The translations under genes were made by a program, and so were the position numbers. Under the pieces are notes generated by a model, which did not search any database, had not been told where the DNA came from, and saw nothing but the letters and a program-made list of their open reading frames with translations. A DNA stretch of 64,000 nucleotides from Lantana camara. Lineage: Eukaryota > Streptophyta > Magnoliopsida > Lamiales > Verbenaceae. Of the stretch, positions 1 to 10,155 are shown in pieces. The stretch is from NCBI GenBank assembly GCA_037501455.1, contig CM074855.1:52211001-52275000 (forward strand), given 5' to 3'. Every line of letters starts with the position of its first letter. The first letter of the stretch is position 1.

Positions 1-1722
1 CGGCATTCCGGCGACTTTCGGACAGTAGGTTCGTTTCTTTGTGGTGAGTCCAACGCCACTTCCCGTTCGTCAATCGGATGTCCGGTTGATTTGTTGTGAT
101 TTATTTTGTATAACTTGAATATTTGAAATTAATTGTTTTAATTGCTAAGTATTTGATTTGTCGATCGAATTGTATTTCAATGAGTACGAAATCATGTATT
201 AGATGAATTATGGATTATATTGATGCTTTGATATGCCATTTGAATTCCGATGTATCGAATTTGAGCTATTTGGCCATCTTGTAGGGGGTGTATATGTAAT
301 TTCACTAAACATGTAAATTGTATGAACTTGGTAATATTGAATAACATAATTGGAATTTGATATATGACTTCGTAAGCTTAAAGGGATTCGTAACGTGCTA
401 TTATGTGAATTTTGTATAAAATGTGATATGTAAACTTGTGTGAGTTGGATTAATTGAACTTCAAATTGTCACTTGGTAAATAAATATGTTAATCACGTAA
501 ATTGGAATTTGATATGTAACTTCGTGATCTTTAAATAGAATTTGTAGCATGTTATTATATGATTTGTTTAGCTTTATAATACGTATAATTTACGAAATGT
601 TATCTGTGAATTTCATTGCCTTTCGAGTCCCCTTAATTGCATTGATTGTGCTTAGGGACATGCCTTAATGTTTTGTTTTGCCTGAAATTAATATAGATTT
701 GAATCCTGCTTATGTGATTGCATTTGCCGTGCGTCCCTGTGTGGTTGTCTGAGTTTGAGTCTGAGCCTTGTGGTCTGTTTTATGTGTCCAGTTGGTTCAG
801 GTGCACCCGGGGTGGTGACAAGTGAATCGTGCAGGTTCCGGGGTGGACCTTCTGCTTTGTGTTCGGCTGTGTTTGGTACCAGGTGAGGTTAGGATATAGT
901 TATACCCTATTACAACGTGCCCGTTTTCGAATGCATGCGGTTTATAAGCCTTATGTATATGTAGATATGTGTGAAGTACGTATTTTGCTGGTTTTGTCAT
1001 ATGATTTGATTTGAAAATATGAAACGCTATGTATGAGCCTATGTATGCTTTGTTTCAGTTCTGTTATGATTCCGAGGTCAATGTGTGATATGTACGTGTG
1101 ATATGATAAGCACGATATGCATGAGATATGTCTGTCTGTCTGTGTGTGGCAAGTTAAGTTTTCGATATATGTCTGTTTATCTGTGTGATGGGCCCCGGAG
1201 ATTGTGGGTAAGGGAGACCCGGGACGACCATCGGGGTCGCCGGTTACGACCCCTGTGCACTTCTCCAACAAACGGGAGACTTAGTTCTCCTATGCCGACG
1301 GAGCGCATTTTGGCTGGCCGTCGAAGGAACCGGGCGGGATCCTCCGGTTCATATGTTTCGTTCTGTGGTGGGTTGAGAGGGGCACCTCTCTTCCCCAATG
1401 GTGTGCAGGTGGGATTGTTTTATGAGTTTTGCTTTGATATGAGTAAGTGTGTTCTGTCTGTTCGTCTGTCATAAGTTCGTGAAACGGGGGTAGATTCTTA
1501 AATTAAGATAAAAATTGATATACTTTTAAGCTAATAAGATATGCTCCGATTTGTATGTTAAGTTTGTCTGAATCTGAGTTGTGCCTTAAGAAACTTTTGA
1601 TTTAAGATTTGTTTGGTCTGTTTGATAAGTCTCCCTATATGTATATTATCGCGGGAAAATGTTTTGGCGTGCAAAAACTAACCCCGGGTTCACGAACGTC
1701 GCTTCTTCTTTGTGCTTTGCTC

Positions 1723-1775
1723 TATATATATGTATAGTGTGCGTGTGTCAGCCCCTCGCTCAGTCTTTGGACTGA
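1723..1775 (+). promoter_or_regulatory. TATA-like box and R-region stem-loop, A1 5' LTR
   Basis: An alternating TATATATAT run at 1723-1731 is followed 29 bp later by a stem-loop at 1760-1775 with stem TCAGTC/GACTGA and loop TTTG. The spacing puts the stem-loop close to the expected transcription start, so it would lie in the R region. Equivalent structures occur in every LTR family of this window. Promoter function is inferred. Confidence 0.55.
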
Positions 1776-1969
1776 CCCCTCCCCGTTTATGTTTTTAGTT
1801 GCAGGTTCAGGTCGTTGGAGTTCGTGCTAGGCGGCGTTGTGTCGTGTCTATCGAGTCTGTGTCTGTTCGTTTAAGTTTGTTAAGTATTTTATTCTGATTT
1901 ATGGTTCGTAAACTCTGTATAAGATATGTTCTGTGCAGGTTAGGAATCTATGATTTGAATGTTTGGAAT

Positions 1970-2070
1970 TCGGGACAGGTTAGGACAGGTGCTCGGATTA
2001 GTTGAACCCGTTTTGATGTGTAATTATTCGGGACAGGTTAGGACAGGTTTGTTGAACTAGTTGAACCCGT
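1970..2070 (+). repeat. two-copy direct repeat in A1 5' LTR (U5)
   Basis: Two copies of a roughly 41-bp segment, each starting CGGGACAGGTTAGGACAGGT and ending GTTGAACCCGT, lie at 1970-2010 and 2029-2070. Each copy itself contains GGACAGGT twice. The same pair is at 8139-8239 and, in reverse, in the A2 LTRs near 10,430-10,515 and 15,410-15,490, so it is a fixed trait of the family. Confidence 0.8.
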
Positions 2071-2331
2071 ATATTTGATTCTAATGTATGAACTGCGTTG
2101 TACGCTTGGTGTGTAAAAGTTTTTGTAAGCTGGCATTTCGTACTACTTCCGCTGTCATGTTTTGCATATTTTCTTTTGTAAAGGGTCAGACACCGCCTAG
2201 CTACTGCGTGTGTTTTTGTTTGTTACCCGTTCGCTGTGACTTGGTGCGTGTGCGGACCTTCCATTTCGTACACGTGTCGGGTCATAGTGCGGGGGTGTGA
2301 TGCCCCCCCGCTTGGGGTGTTTCATCTTGAG

Positions 2332-2343
2332 TGGTATCAGAGC
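2332..2343 (+). other. primer binding site, initiator tRNA-Met
   Basis: TGGTATCAGAGC begins 7 bases after the 5' LTR end and is complementary to the 3' end of plant initiator tRNA-Met. This is where minus-strand DNA synthesis would be primed. The identical 12-mer follows the other 5' LTRs here. Confidence 0.92.
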
Positions 2344-3340
2344 TACCAGGTTCAAAACCGGTGCTCTGGAGTCGGGTCGTGTCAGTTTAGGTCGTACGGC
2401 ATAGGAGTACTTGTGCATTGCATTCGTTTAATGTGAAATATTGACTTCTCTGTATGAATTTGTCTGAGCTTATGTGATTATGTGTACACTATGATTACGA
2501 TTTTTATAAAATTATAATTGTTATGCTTTAAATTTTTGTAAATTAGGTGTTGCATCTGCATTTGGTTGGTGCTCTTAATTGTTTTCATTATATGACATAT
2601 CCATTTACTAACTCCCATGCATAAATATTTATTCAAGTTGTGAATTATAGGGTGACTCCTTGGTGCAAAAAATTGTAATTGATCGTGACAACACTTCCCA
2701 CTTCTACCAATTGATGAAAGAGGATTGGAGACTTCCATCTTCTGACTACTTGGAGCAAACGAATCTCTACAAGAATTCAGTCAGGGTTCGATGCTAATAT
2801 ATTGGAAACAGGTATCATGCATTCATAGCACGCGCATCATGCATTGGATTAAATTGTAATTATTCTGATCTTTTTGTTCTACATGCTCGATTGTTTTCTT
2901 GCTGATTAATGAGTGTATGCCATTCACATCCCTAATCTCACATGCATTAGATTCGTGATTGTATTTTAGGCAGTCATCTATCTGATTCATCAAGTGCTGT
3001 CTTAGTTGAAGCCTCATTGGAATCTGAACAGGGGTTGATCAGAAGTGTACGATTGATCTAACCAGCTCAGAGTATAGGGAGGATGAAAGAAGATATTTGT
3101 CTACGATGGGGATATTAGATCTTTTGATTATCGAGGTGCCTTTGGGATTTGTACCTAACTATTTGGAGGTGCTCGGGAGTAACACGTTCTACAAGGACAC
3201 CAGGATTTTTAAACTCTGGATGGCGTGAGGTAGCAACGAAGAAATCGAAGCAATTGTACCATTCGGACTTCAGAGTCATTCAAGGGAGGGTCAGACTATT
3301 TTAAAGACTTCAACAAGAGTAGTTACACTTGTACTAAGGG

Positions 3341-3369
<29 letters not shown>
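3341..3369 (+). repeat. 29-bp poly(A) tract
   Basis: An uninterrupted run of 29 A on the element's sense strand follows GTACTAAGGG. Family C has a 20-bp T run at 9289-9308, which is an A run on its own sense strand after a similar context, so the tract seems old and shared. Confidence 0.9.
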
Positions 3370-3371
<2 letters not shown>

Positions 3372-4194
3372 AAAACTTTAAAATAAGGAATTTCGTGGCA
3401 ATGTTTTTGGAAGCCAACTTCACCAAATTACGAGGACGGGAGCATCAGTTGAAATGACGGTGGCAAAGTGGGATTGATTAAGGATTCTCCATTTATCCCT
3501 TCACGAATGTTATAAGAAACCTTACCAATGATGGAGGCAGCAAATTCTATTTCTCGCGAACTTTATCGGGACTTCGGAAGAGCCTACGGATCACTTGGCT
3601 CCGACAACTAATTGAAACGGTTCGAGACCCTTTTGAACCAGAGAATGCGAGGAAACATCGAAGAATGTAAAATGGAAAGTTGAAACTACGGTCAGTTAAG
3701 GAATTGATTATTCGTTCAAGTTAAAGAAATTGTCAACCACGACTTCACTGCCACGGTGAACGGTACATTAAATATTCATGTCATTTGCACACATGCATTG
3801 CATAAGTATTTATATTTCATTTTGTTTGGCGTGTGTGATAACGTGTGTAATAACGTGACTAATTGATTTAATTCCGTAATTTAAAGTTTTCTGTTGTTTG
3901 TGAACACTTGTCAAATTGATTTGATTGCATGCTCGTGTAAATTATTCGTGCCTTGAGGGTTAATGTTCTTGATTGCTCATAACCCCTTTCATGCATATAC
4001 ATATATTGTAATCTTATTTTACAGAGATTCCATCTCGATATCCCCCTTGAAACAAGGTATGGAGGATGTAGGTATACTCTAGGGACACCGATATCAGTTG
4101 TGATAAGGTACACTAAACATGCATCACATGTTTTGCATCCAGTGTTTGCTCTGATGTATGTCTGTTTGATTGTTGAGTAAGTGAACTTGTGTGC

Positions 4195-4532
4195 TAGAGA
4201 GTTGTTGAGACCTCTCTCTCTATTTATGTGTTAGGGAGATGCGGGATTCTCCCTATTTGTGTGAGCGAGAGATGCTGGATTCTCTTGGAGCTAGATATTC
4301 GAAGATGTTGGATTCTTTCGAATTTAGGGGTTTGAGAAGTGCTGGATTTTCTCAAACTAGAATGTCTGGGAGGTGTGAAATCTGCCAGACTTAGGTTGAG
4401 AGACGGGGTTCTCTCAATTCTGTGCCGGAGAGACGGGGTTCTCTCCCTTGTGTGCTGAGAAACGGGGTTTTCTCTTTTGTGTGCCGAGAGACGGGGTGCT
4501 CTCTTTTGCGTGTTGAGAGCTGGGATTCTCTC
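4195..4532 (+). repeat. array of about 11 regularly spaced hairpins
   Basis: Inverted repeats begin at 4195, 4232, 4266, 4297, 4330, 4364, 4396, 4427, 4457, 4486 and 4515, a period of 29-37 bp. Stems include TAGGGAGA/TCTCCCTA (4232-4255), GTTTGAGAA/TTCTCAAAC (4330-4357), TTGAGAGA/TCTCTCAA (4396-4417), GGAGAGA/TCTCTCC (4427-4446) and GAGAAA/TTTCTC (4457-4474). The loop is TGCTGGAT-like in the first half and CGGGGT in the second. Stem sequences differ between units but both arms change together. Some units have one mismatch, bulge or G-T pair. It lies in the last quarter of the interior, 274 bp before the polypurine tract. Confidence 0.88.
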
Positions 4533-4805
4533 TTGTTTGTTGCCGTTGCGTAGTGGGTGGTCTGACTTCAGCCAATAAGCAATGAGGATGCGACAGTGTC
4601 GAGCTTGGAGTGCCATGACCTAGGGGTGATTGAATGAAGTGTTCAGACAGATCTCTGTGTCTACCAAACCCTGAAGAAGATGATGCCATCAAAAGGGATA
4701 GACTTCATAGCCAGGGCTATGACTATACGATTTTGGGAGATTGATGCAGGTAGTCCAGATCGAAGCTCTTTGACTCAGCAGTAGGACCTGAGGACAGGTC
4801 CTTTT

Positions 4806-4819
4806 GAAGGAGGGAAGTT
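4806..4819 (+). other. polypurine tract, A1
   Basis: GAAGGAGGGAAG followed by TT directly precedes the 3' LTR start TGTAACATCCCG. This is the expected priming site for plus-strand DNA synthesis. The inverted equivalent in A2 is at 13,925-13,935. Confidence 0.85.
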
Positions 4820-5339
4820 TGTAACATCCCGCTCGTCCTATAAATGAGGTACGTCACTTTTAAACCTTTTTATGTGTGTGATTATGTGATTTTGTGCTTT
4901 GCACGGCCCTATTTTGAACTCTTTAAGAGTTTAGGGGCTTGTTTGCAATTTTCTCTTTTTAAGGGGTTTTCCGGTCACTTCTCGTTCGGTCGAGATTTTG
5001 ACCTCTTTGACCCCTTCAACGCGTCCGGGGCGGCGAAACGAGTCCGTAGACTCTAAGTTTGCCCAATTCGGATGTCGTTAGCCCGTTCGTTTGATCGTTT
5101 TTGCGTACGAGGACCCGAGATATATACTTGGATTTCCTCGTTTTGCGTGCCAAAAGACCAGACCTCAGCCCAGCGTCGTCTTCTCCAGCGATTTTCACTG
5201 TTCACACACACTCGAAGGTGTGTTTACACACACTTGCCCGTTCTCCCTCGTTTCTCGACGGAATTCGACGAATGAATAGTCAAAGTTTATCAGCTCGACG
5301 AGCCCGTCACGATGGTACAAGAATCGGAGCCTAAAAACC

Positions 5340-6200
5340 AGCGGTGGTGGCGCATCGGCGAACAGCAGGCGGCGCGGCTTAGAGCCGCCACTTCGCCGCC
5401 CATTCGCGGCGGCTTCCGGCGATAATTTTCCGACACGCGCCTCCAACCCAGAACAAGGACCTCCCGGCGCAACCCCAGTTCTAGCGGCGCCGCCATCGGG
5501 GCGGCGAGGAAGGCGCACGCGCCACCCAAAGCGGACGGCGTGCGGCGGCGTTACTGTAGCGCGGTGGTTCGCCGCTTTCCGGCGACTTTTTCCGACGGGG
5601 TTTGGTGGTTTCCGGACGTTTTCGACCTCCTGGACTCATTTCCGGCATCAGATTGGGACGAATCGTGGCGTAGGTGGCGGTTCCGGTGAGTGGCGCACCG
5701 GCGGCTTTTCGGCGGCGGATTTGACCCTTTTCCGGTGGGTTTTTGGTGGTGGTTCCTTCACGGAAGTTGCTCAGAATATCGGAACGTAGCGGATAGTGTT
5801 GGCCCCGACTCGAGAACCGGCCGGCGGCGGCGAACCGGTGGCGGACCGGTCTGGACCGGCGGTCCGATTTTTCCGACGACTTTTTCCGGGTTTTGGCTTG
5901 GGGCTTTCGTAGGGCTCGTTACGGGCTTTCCAACGGTATGTCCGGAATTTATTTTCGTTTGGCGGTTTGCGTTTAATTTCAGTTTTCGTTCTAGGGTTTC
6001 GGTTCGGTTTTTCTTTAACGAAGTCCTGTGTGTTTTGTATTTTCTGAAATTGGTTGAGGGCTTTTGTCGAGCAGACCGAGGCGTACGTTTCTGTCCTTCC
6101 GGGGATTTTTCCGACCACCGGAGGCGGTGTTCCGGTGGCGGCCGATGGCTGTTCGGCCGGCTACGGTGGCGGCATTCCGGCGACTTTCGGACAGTAGGTC
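5340..6200. other. GC-rich island in family A LTR
   Basis: This stretch is rich in CGG/CCG and CCGGCG steps and contrasts sharply with the AT-rich DNA after 6,260. The matching parts of A2 are near 12,540-13,400 and 17,500-18,440. It creates long overlapping frames on both strands (for example 192 codons at 5690 and 156 codons on the other strand), the usual artefact of GC-rich DNA. It may be captured host sequence or a CpG-rich U3 region. No protein family is recognisable. Confidence 0.6.
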
Positions 6201-7891
6201 CGTTTCTTTGTGGTGAGTCCAACGCCACTTCCCGTTCGTCAATCGGATGTCCGGTTGATTTGTTGTGATTTATTTTGTATAACTTGAATATTTGAAATTA
6301 ATTGTTTTAATTGCTAAGTATTTGATTTGTCGATCGAATTGTATTTCAATGAGTACGAAATCATGTATTAGATGAATTATGGATTATATTGATGCTTTGA
6401 TATGCCATTTGAATTCCGATGTATCGAATTTGAGCTATTTGGCCATCTTGTAGGGGGTGTATATGTAATTTCACTAAACATGTAAATTGTATGAACTTGG
6501 TAATATTGAATAACATAATTGGAATTTGATATATGACTTCGTAAGCTTAAAGGGATTCGTAACGTGCTATTATGTGAATTTTGTATAAAATGTGATATGT
6601 AAACTTGTGTGAGTTGGATTAATTGAACTTCAAATTGTCACTTGGTAAATAAATATGTTAATCACGTAAATTGGAATTTGATATGTAACTTCGTGATCTT
6701 TAAATAGAATTTGTAGCATGTTATTATATGATTTGTTTAGCTTTATAATACGTATAATTTACGAAATGTTATCTGTGAATTTCATTGCCTTTCGAGTCCC
6801 CTTAATTGCATTGATTGTGCTTAGGGACATGCCTTAATGTTTTGTTTTGCCTGAAATTAATATAGATTTGAATCCTGCTTATGTGATTGCATTTGCCGTG
6901 CGTCCCTGTGTGGTTGTCTGAGTTTGAGTCTGAGCCTTGTGGTCTGTTTTGTGTGTCCAGTTGGTTCAGGTGCACCCGGGGTGGTGACAAGTGAATCGTG
7001 CAGGTTCCGGGGTGGACCTTCTGCTTTGTGTTCGGCTGTGTTTGGTACCAGGTGAGGTTAGGATATAGTTATACCCTATTACAACGTGCCCGTTTTCGAA
7101 TGCATGCGGTTTATAAGCCTTATGTATATGTAGATATGTGTGAAGTACGTATTTTGCTGGTTTTGTCATATGATTTGATTTGAAAATATGAAACGCTATG
7201 TATGAGCCTATGTATGCTTTGTTTCAGTTCTGTTATGATTCCGAGGTCAATGTGTGATATGTACGTGAGATATGATAAACACGATATGCATGAGATATGT
7301 CTGTCTGTCTGTGTGTGGCAAGTTAAGTTTTCGATATATGTCTGTTTATCTGTGTGATGGGCCCCGGAGATTGTGGGTAAGGGAGACCCGGGACGACCAT
7401 CGGGGTCGCCGGTTACGACCCCTGTGCACTTCTCCAACAAACGGGAGACTTAGTTCTCCTATGCCGACGGAGCGCATTTTGGCTGGCCGTCGAAGGAACC
7501 GGGCGGGATCCTCCGGTTCATATGTTTCGTTCTGTGGTGGGTTGAGAGGGGCACCTCTCTTCCCCAATGGTGTGCAGGTGGGATTGTTTTATGAGTTTTG
7601 CTTTGATATGAGTAAGTGTGTTCTGTCTGTTCGTCTGTCATAAGTTCGTGAAACGGGGGTAGATTCTTAAATTAAGATAAAAATTGATATACTTTTAAGC
7701 TAATAAGATATGCTCCGATTTGTATGTTAAGTTTGTCTGAATCTGAGTTGTGCCTTAAGAAACTTTTGATTTAAGATTTGTTTGGTCTGTTTGATAAGTC
7801 TCCCTATATGTATATTATCGCGGGAAAATGTTTTGGCGTGCAAAAACTAACCCCGGGTTCACGAACGTCGCTTCTTCTTTGTGCTTTGCTC

Positions 7892-7944
7892 TATATATAT
7901 GTATAGTGTGCGTGTGTCAGCCCCTCGCTCAGTCTTTGGACTGA
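7892..7944 (+). promoter_or_regulatory. TATA-like box and R-region stem-loop, A1 3' LTR
   Basis: TATATATAT at 7892-7900 and stem-loop TCAGTC-TTTG-GACTGA at 7929-7944, identical to the 5' LTR copy. In the 3' LTR the same structure would end up in the 3' R region of the transcript. Confidence 0.55.
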
Positions 7945-8493
7945 CCCCTCCCCGTTTATGTTTTTAGTTGCAGGTTCAGGTCGTTGGAGTTCGTGCTAGG
8001 CGGCGTTGTGTCGTGTCTATCGAGTCTGTGTCTGTTCGTTTAAGTTTGTTAAGTATTTTATTCTGATTTATGGTTCGTAAACTCTGTATAAGATATGTTC
8101 TGTGCAGGTTAGGAATCTATGATTTGAATGTTTGGAATTCGGGACAGGTTAGGACAGGTGCTCGGATTAGTTGAACCCGTTTTGATGTGTAATTATTCGG
8201 GACAGGTTAGGACAGGTTTGTTGAACTAGTTGAACCCGTATATTTGATTCTAATGTATGAACTGCGTTGTACGCTTGGTGTGTAAAAGTTTTTGTAAGCT
8301 GGCATTTCGTACTACTTCCGCTGTCATGTTTTGCATATTTTCTTTTGTAAAGGGTTAGACACCGCCTAGCTACTGCGTGTGTTTTTGTTTGTTACCCGTT
8401 CGCTGTGACTTGGTGCGTGTGCGGACCTTCCATTTCGTACACGTGTCGGGTCATAGTGCGGGGGTGTGATGCCCCCCCGCTTGGGGTGTTACA

Positions 8494-10155
8494 ACCCAGT
8501 CTCCTGACAACCTTGAGAGAATCCCCGTCTCTCACGCACACGAAATAAAATTCAAGCGAGCCCTTAGATAAACATTTACAATTTATAACACACAAGGAAC
8601 AAGTAATATTATCAGTTATGCACTTATTATTCACATAAAACAATTAATAATAAGAAAAGAATCATATATGAGAATAACAAATAATAATAATAAACAAATA
8701 AAAATAAAATAATGGTGCCCGTGATATGCATGATTAAGTGTACCGTTCATCGAGGATTGAAGTTCTCGTATTGTAGTAATTCGGGGAAATACTTGGTTCC
8801 TTATTTGAAGTTTCTTCTTGTCTTGTACCACGATAGTTCGAATTTTCTATTCTTGATAGCCATCTCTGCCTTTGTGCTATTTTCTAACATAATCCGTAAA
8901 TTATCATTAATCACCACATCCTCAGACCCTTTTAATCCCAGATTTGCCGGTTGAACCCTTCTTGCACTGATTCTCACATTTACTTTCTGATTTCTGAATT
9001 AAGAATAACCCTGGTTTTCGGGTTAGGGAGTGATTGTACATTCAAGCTTAAAAGGCTGACTTTGTGTTCCAAGCAAGCTCTTATCCGACCAACAGAGAGA
9101 ACAGGTTTTACCATTTTCTCGACCTTCGTAATCAACGTAAAACATTTTCCCAAAGCTAATATCTTAAACTCTTTATTTGAAATACGAAAGTTGAGCTCCT
9201 ATTTCCTTAGTCAAGAACACGACGGATATTTAATACAGAAAAGAATCAAGGTCGTCATTCTATGAGAGTACCTCAGCAAGTCCCCCCTTTTTTTTTTTTT
9301 TTTTTTTTCCACAGAAACCGAAGGAATCAGGTCCTATGGAAGAGTCTTCTATTTGATCCCTGAAATTTAGTGACATACCCAACAACTCTGCGAAAGATCT
9401 TGGAAGAAATTATCCATCGGCTCCAATTTTCTCAAACATGTTCACGGTAACTGGTGTGTTCATGGGAGCGACACCCACAACATGGATAGAAGGCGATGTG
9501 CATTTACAGGCTTTTCTAGAGTTAACCTACTAAAACCTGAGATTGATTTCGAGTATTACCCAAATTGAATCCATTTCCTATTTACTGAGTCAAATGATAT
9601 CCTGAGATTACCATAAGACCATAGACGATGTACTCACGTCCTTAAAACGGTGATTGAGCAAGGTACTGTCGATGATCGGACTTTCTTGGTGTAGGAGGTA
9701 GGGAAGGTTTAAATTATTAAAACTTCTTTCACATGGTTCTGATAGAGGGTTCCAGGAAGAATCGATTTTCTTAAGGTTCCAACTCTCCCGGGTGTTATCT
9801 AACTTCAGGCTTCAATTTACTTTCAGGCCGACTCTCCCCCTTAAGAAAATAGGGATTTTCTAATTCTTTGAATTTGTTTTGTCCTTTCCCACTTCCAAGC
9901 TTCTCAGCTGATTCAATTCCCGTAACATTTTCCTCGTCCTACTTGTTATTAATCATGATTTTGATTAATGGTTCCTTTATAATCTTTTCTGTTAATGACA
10001 TGCTCAACTTGAAGCTCACCAACTGTCATCACTCTAATCTGATACTAAATTTTTCAACATCCCACAATCACTTAATGCTTTCCATAGAGTTGACATTTAC
10101 AAGATTGACACCACAATCTGAAGCAAGAAAAGTTCATTCTTCTACCCTCATTACA
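8494..10155 (-). mobile_element. family C interior, left fragment
   Basis: This 1.66-kb non-coding segment lies between A1 and A2. On the minus strand it continues from 18,957-20,033 across the A2 insertion. It contains one GAGAGA/TCTCTC hairpin near 8,513, a segment at 8,735 (AGTGTACCGTTCATCGAGG) matching the A-family interior at 14,750, and a T tract at 9289-9308. The open frames at 8951 and 9868 show no domain; the latter runs into the A2 LTR. The 3' end and second LTR of this element are not in the window. Confidence 0.7.

Larger units (their letters stand above)
1..2324 (+). repeat. 5' LTR of A1 (3' part only)
   Basis: Bases 1-2324 match 6170-8493 at a constant offset of 6169, so about 1,350 bp of this LTR lie left of the window. 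The last four bases are TTCA, against TACA in the 3' LTR. The short open frames here recur in the 3' LTR simply because the DNA is duplicated and show no protein-family features. Confidence 0.93.
2325..4819 (+). other. non-coding interior of A1
   Basis: The 2.5 kb between the LTRs contain no long open frame and no recognisable retroelement domain. They hold a long A tract (3341-3369), a hairpin ladder (4195-4532) and a polypurine tract at the end. Parts, such as the segment around 3760 reading GTGAACGGTACATTAAATATTC, match inverted segments near 14,750 in A2 and 8,735 in family C. The interior is therefore an inherited non-coding module, not random decay. Confidence 0.8.
1..8493 (+). mobile_element. 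LARD-like non-coding LTR retrotransposon, family A copy 1 (A1)
   Basis: This element has a 5' LTR cut by the window edge, a primer binding site, a 2.5-kb interior, a polypurine tract and a complete 3' LTR. The interior has no gag, protease, RT or integrase similarity, so the element must use proteins made elsewhere. The two LTRs are nearly identical: hand alignment found about six substitutions over the 2,324 shared bases, which points to a very recent insertion. The right flank (from 8494) is family C interior in the opposite orientation, so A1 most likely inserted into that element. Its target duplication cannot be checked because the left end is outside the window. Confidence 0.9.
4820..8493 (+). 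repeat. 3' LTR of A1 (complete, 3,674 bp)
   Basis: The LTR starts TGTAACATCCCG and ends GGGGTGTTACA, giving the usual TG...CA ends and an imperfect inverted terminus TGTAACA/TGTTACA. It has a GC-rich first part, an AT-rich centre, a TATA-like box with stem-loop near 7,900 and a U5-like end shared with the other families. The longest frame (5690-6268) lies in the GC-rich part and is not credible as a gene. Confidence 0.93.

Noticed and set aside
1085..1474. 129-codon frame repeated at 7272-7643
   Set aside because: The repetition is explained by the two LTRs of A1; Arg/Cys-rich text without family features.
2332..2343. GCTCTGATACCA-type matches as tRNA genes
   Set aside because: Only the 12 bases complementary to the tRNA 3' end are present; there is no cloverleaf, so they are primer binding sites.
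4195..4532. CRISPR-like regularly spaced repeats
   Set aside because: Spacing looks similar, but the units are hairpins without constant repeats and unique spacers, and the DNA is a plant retrotransposon.
5690..6268. 192-codon frame in the A1 LTR, with overlapping long frames on the other strand
   Set aside because: It lies in CGG-rich DNA where stops are rare in all frames, has no domain, and is not kept as a protein in the A2 LTRs.
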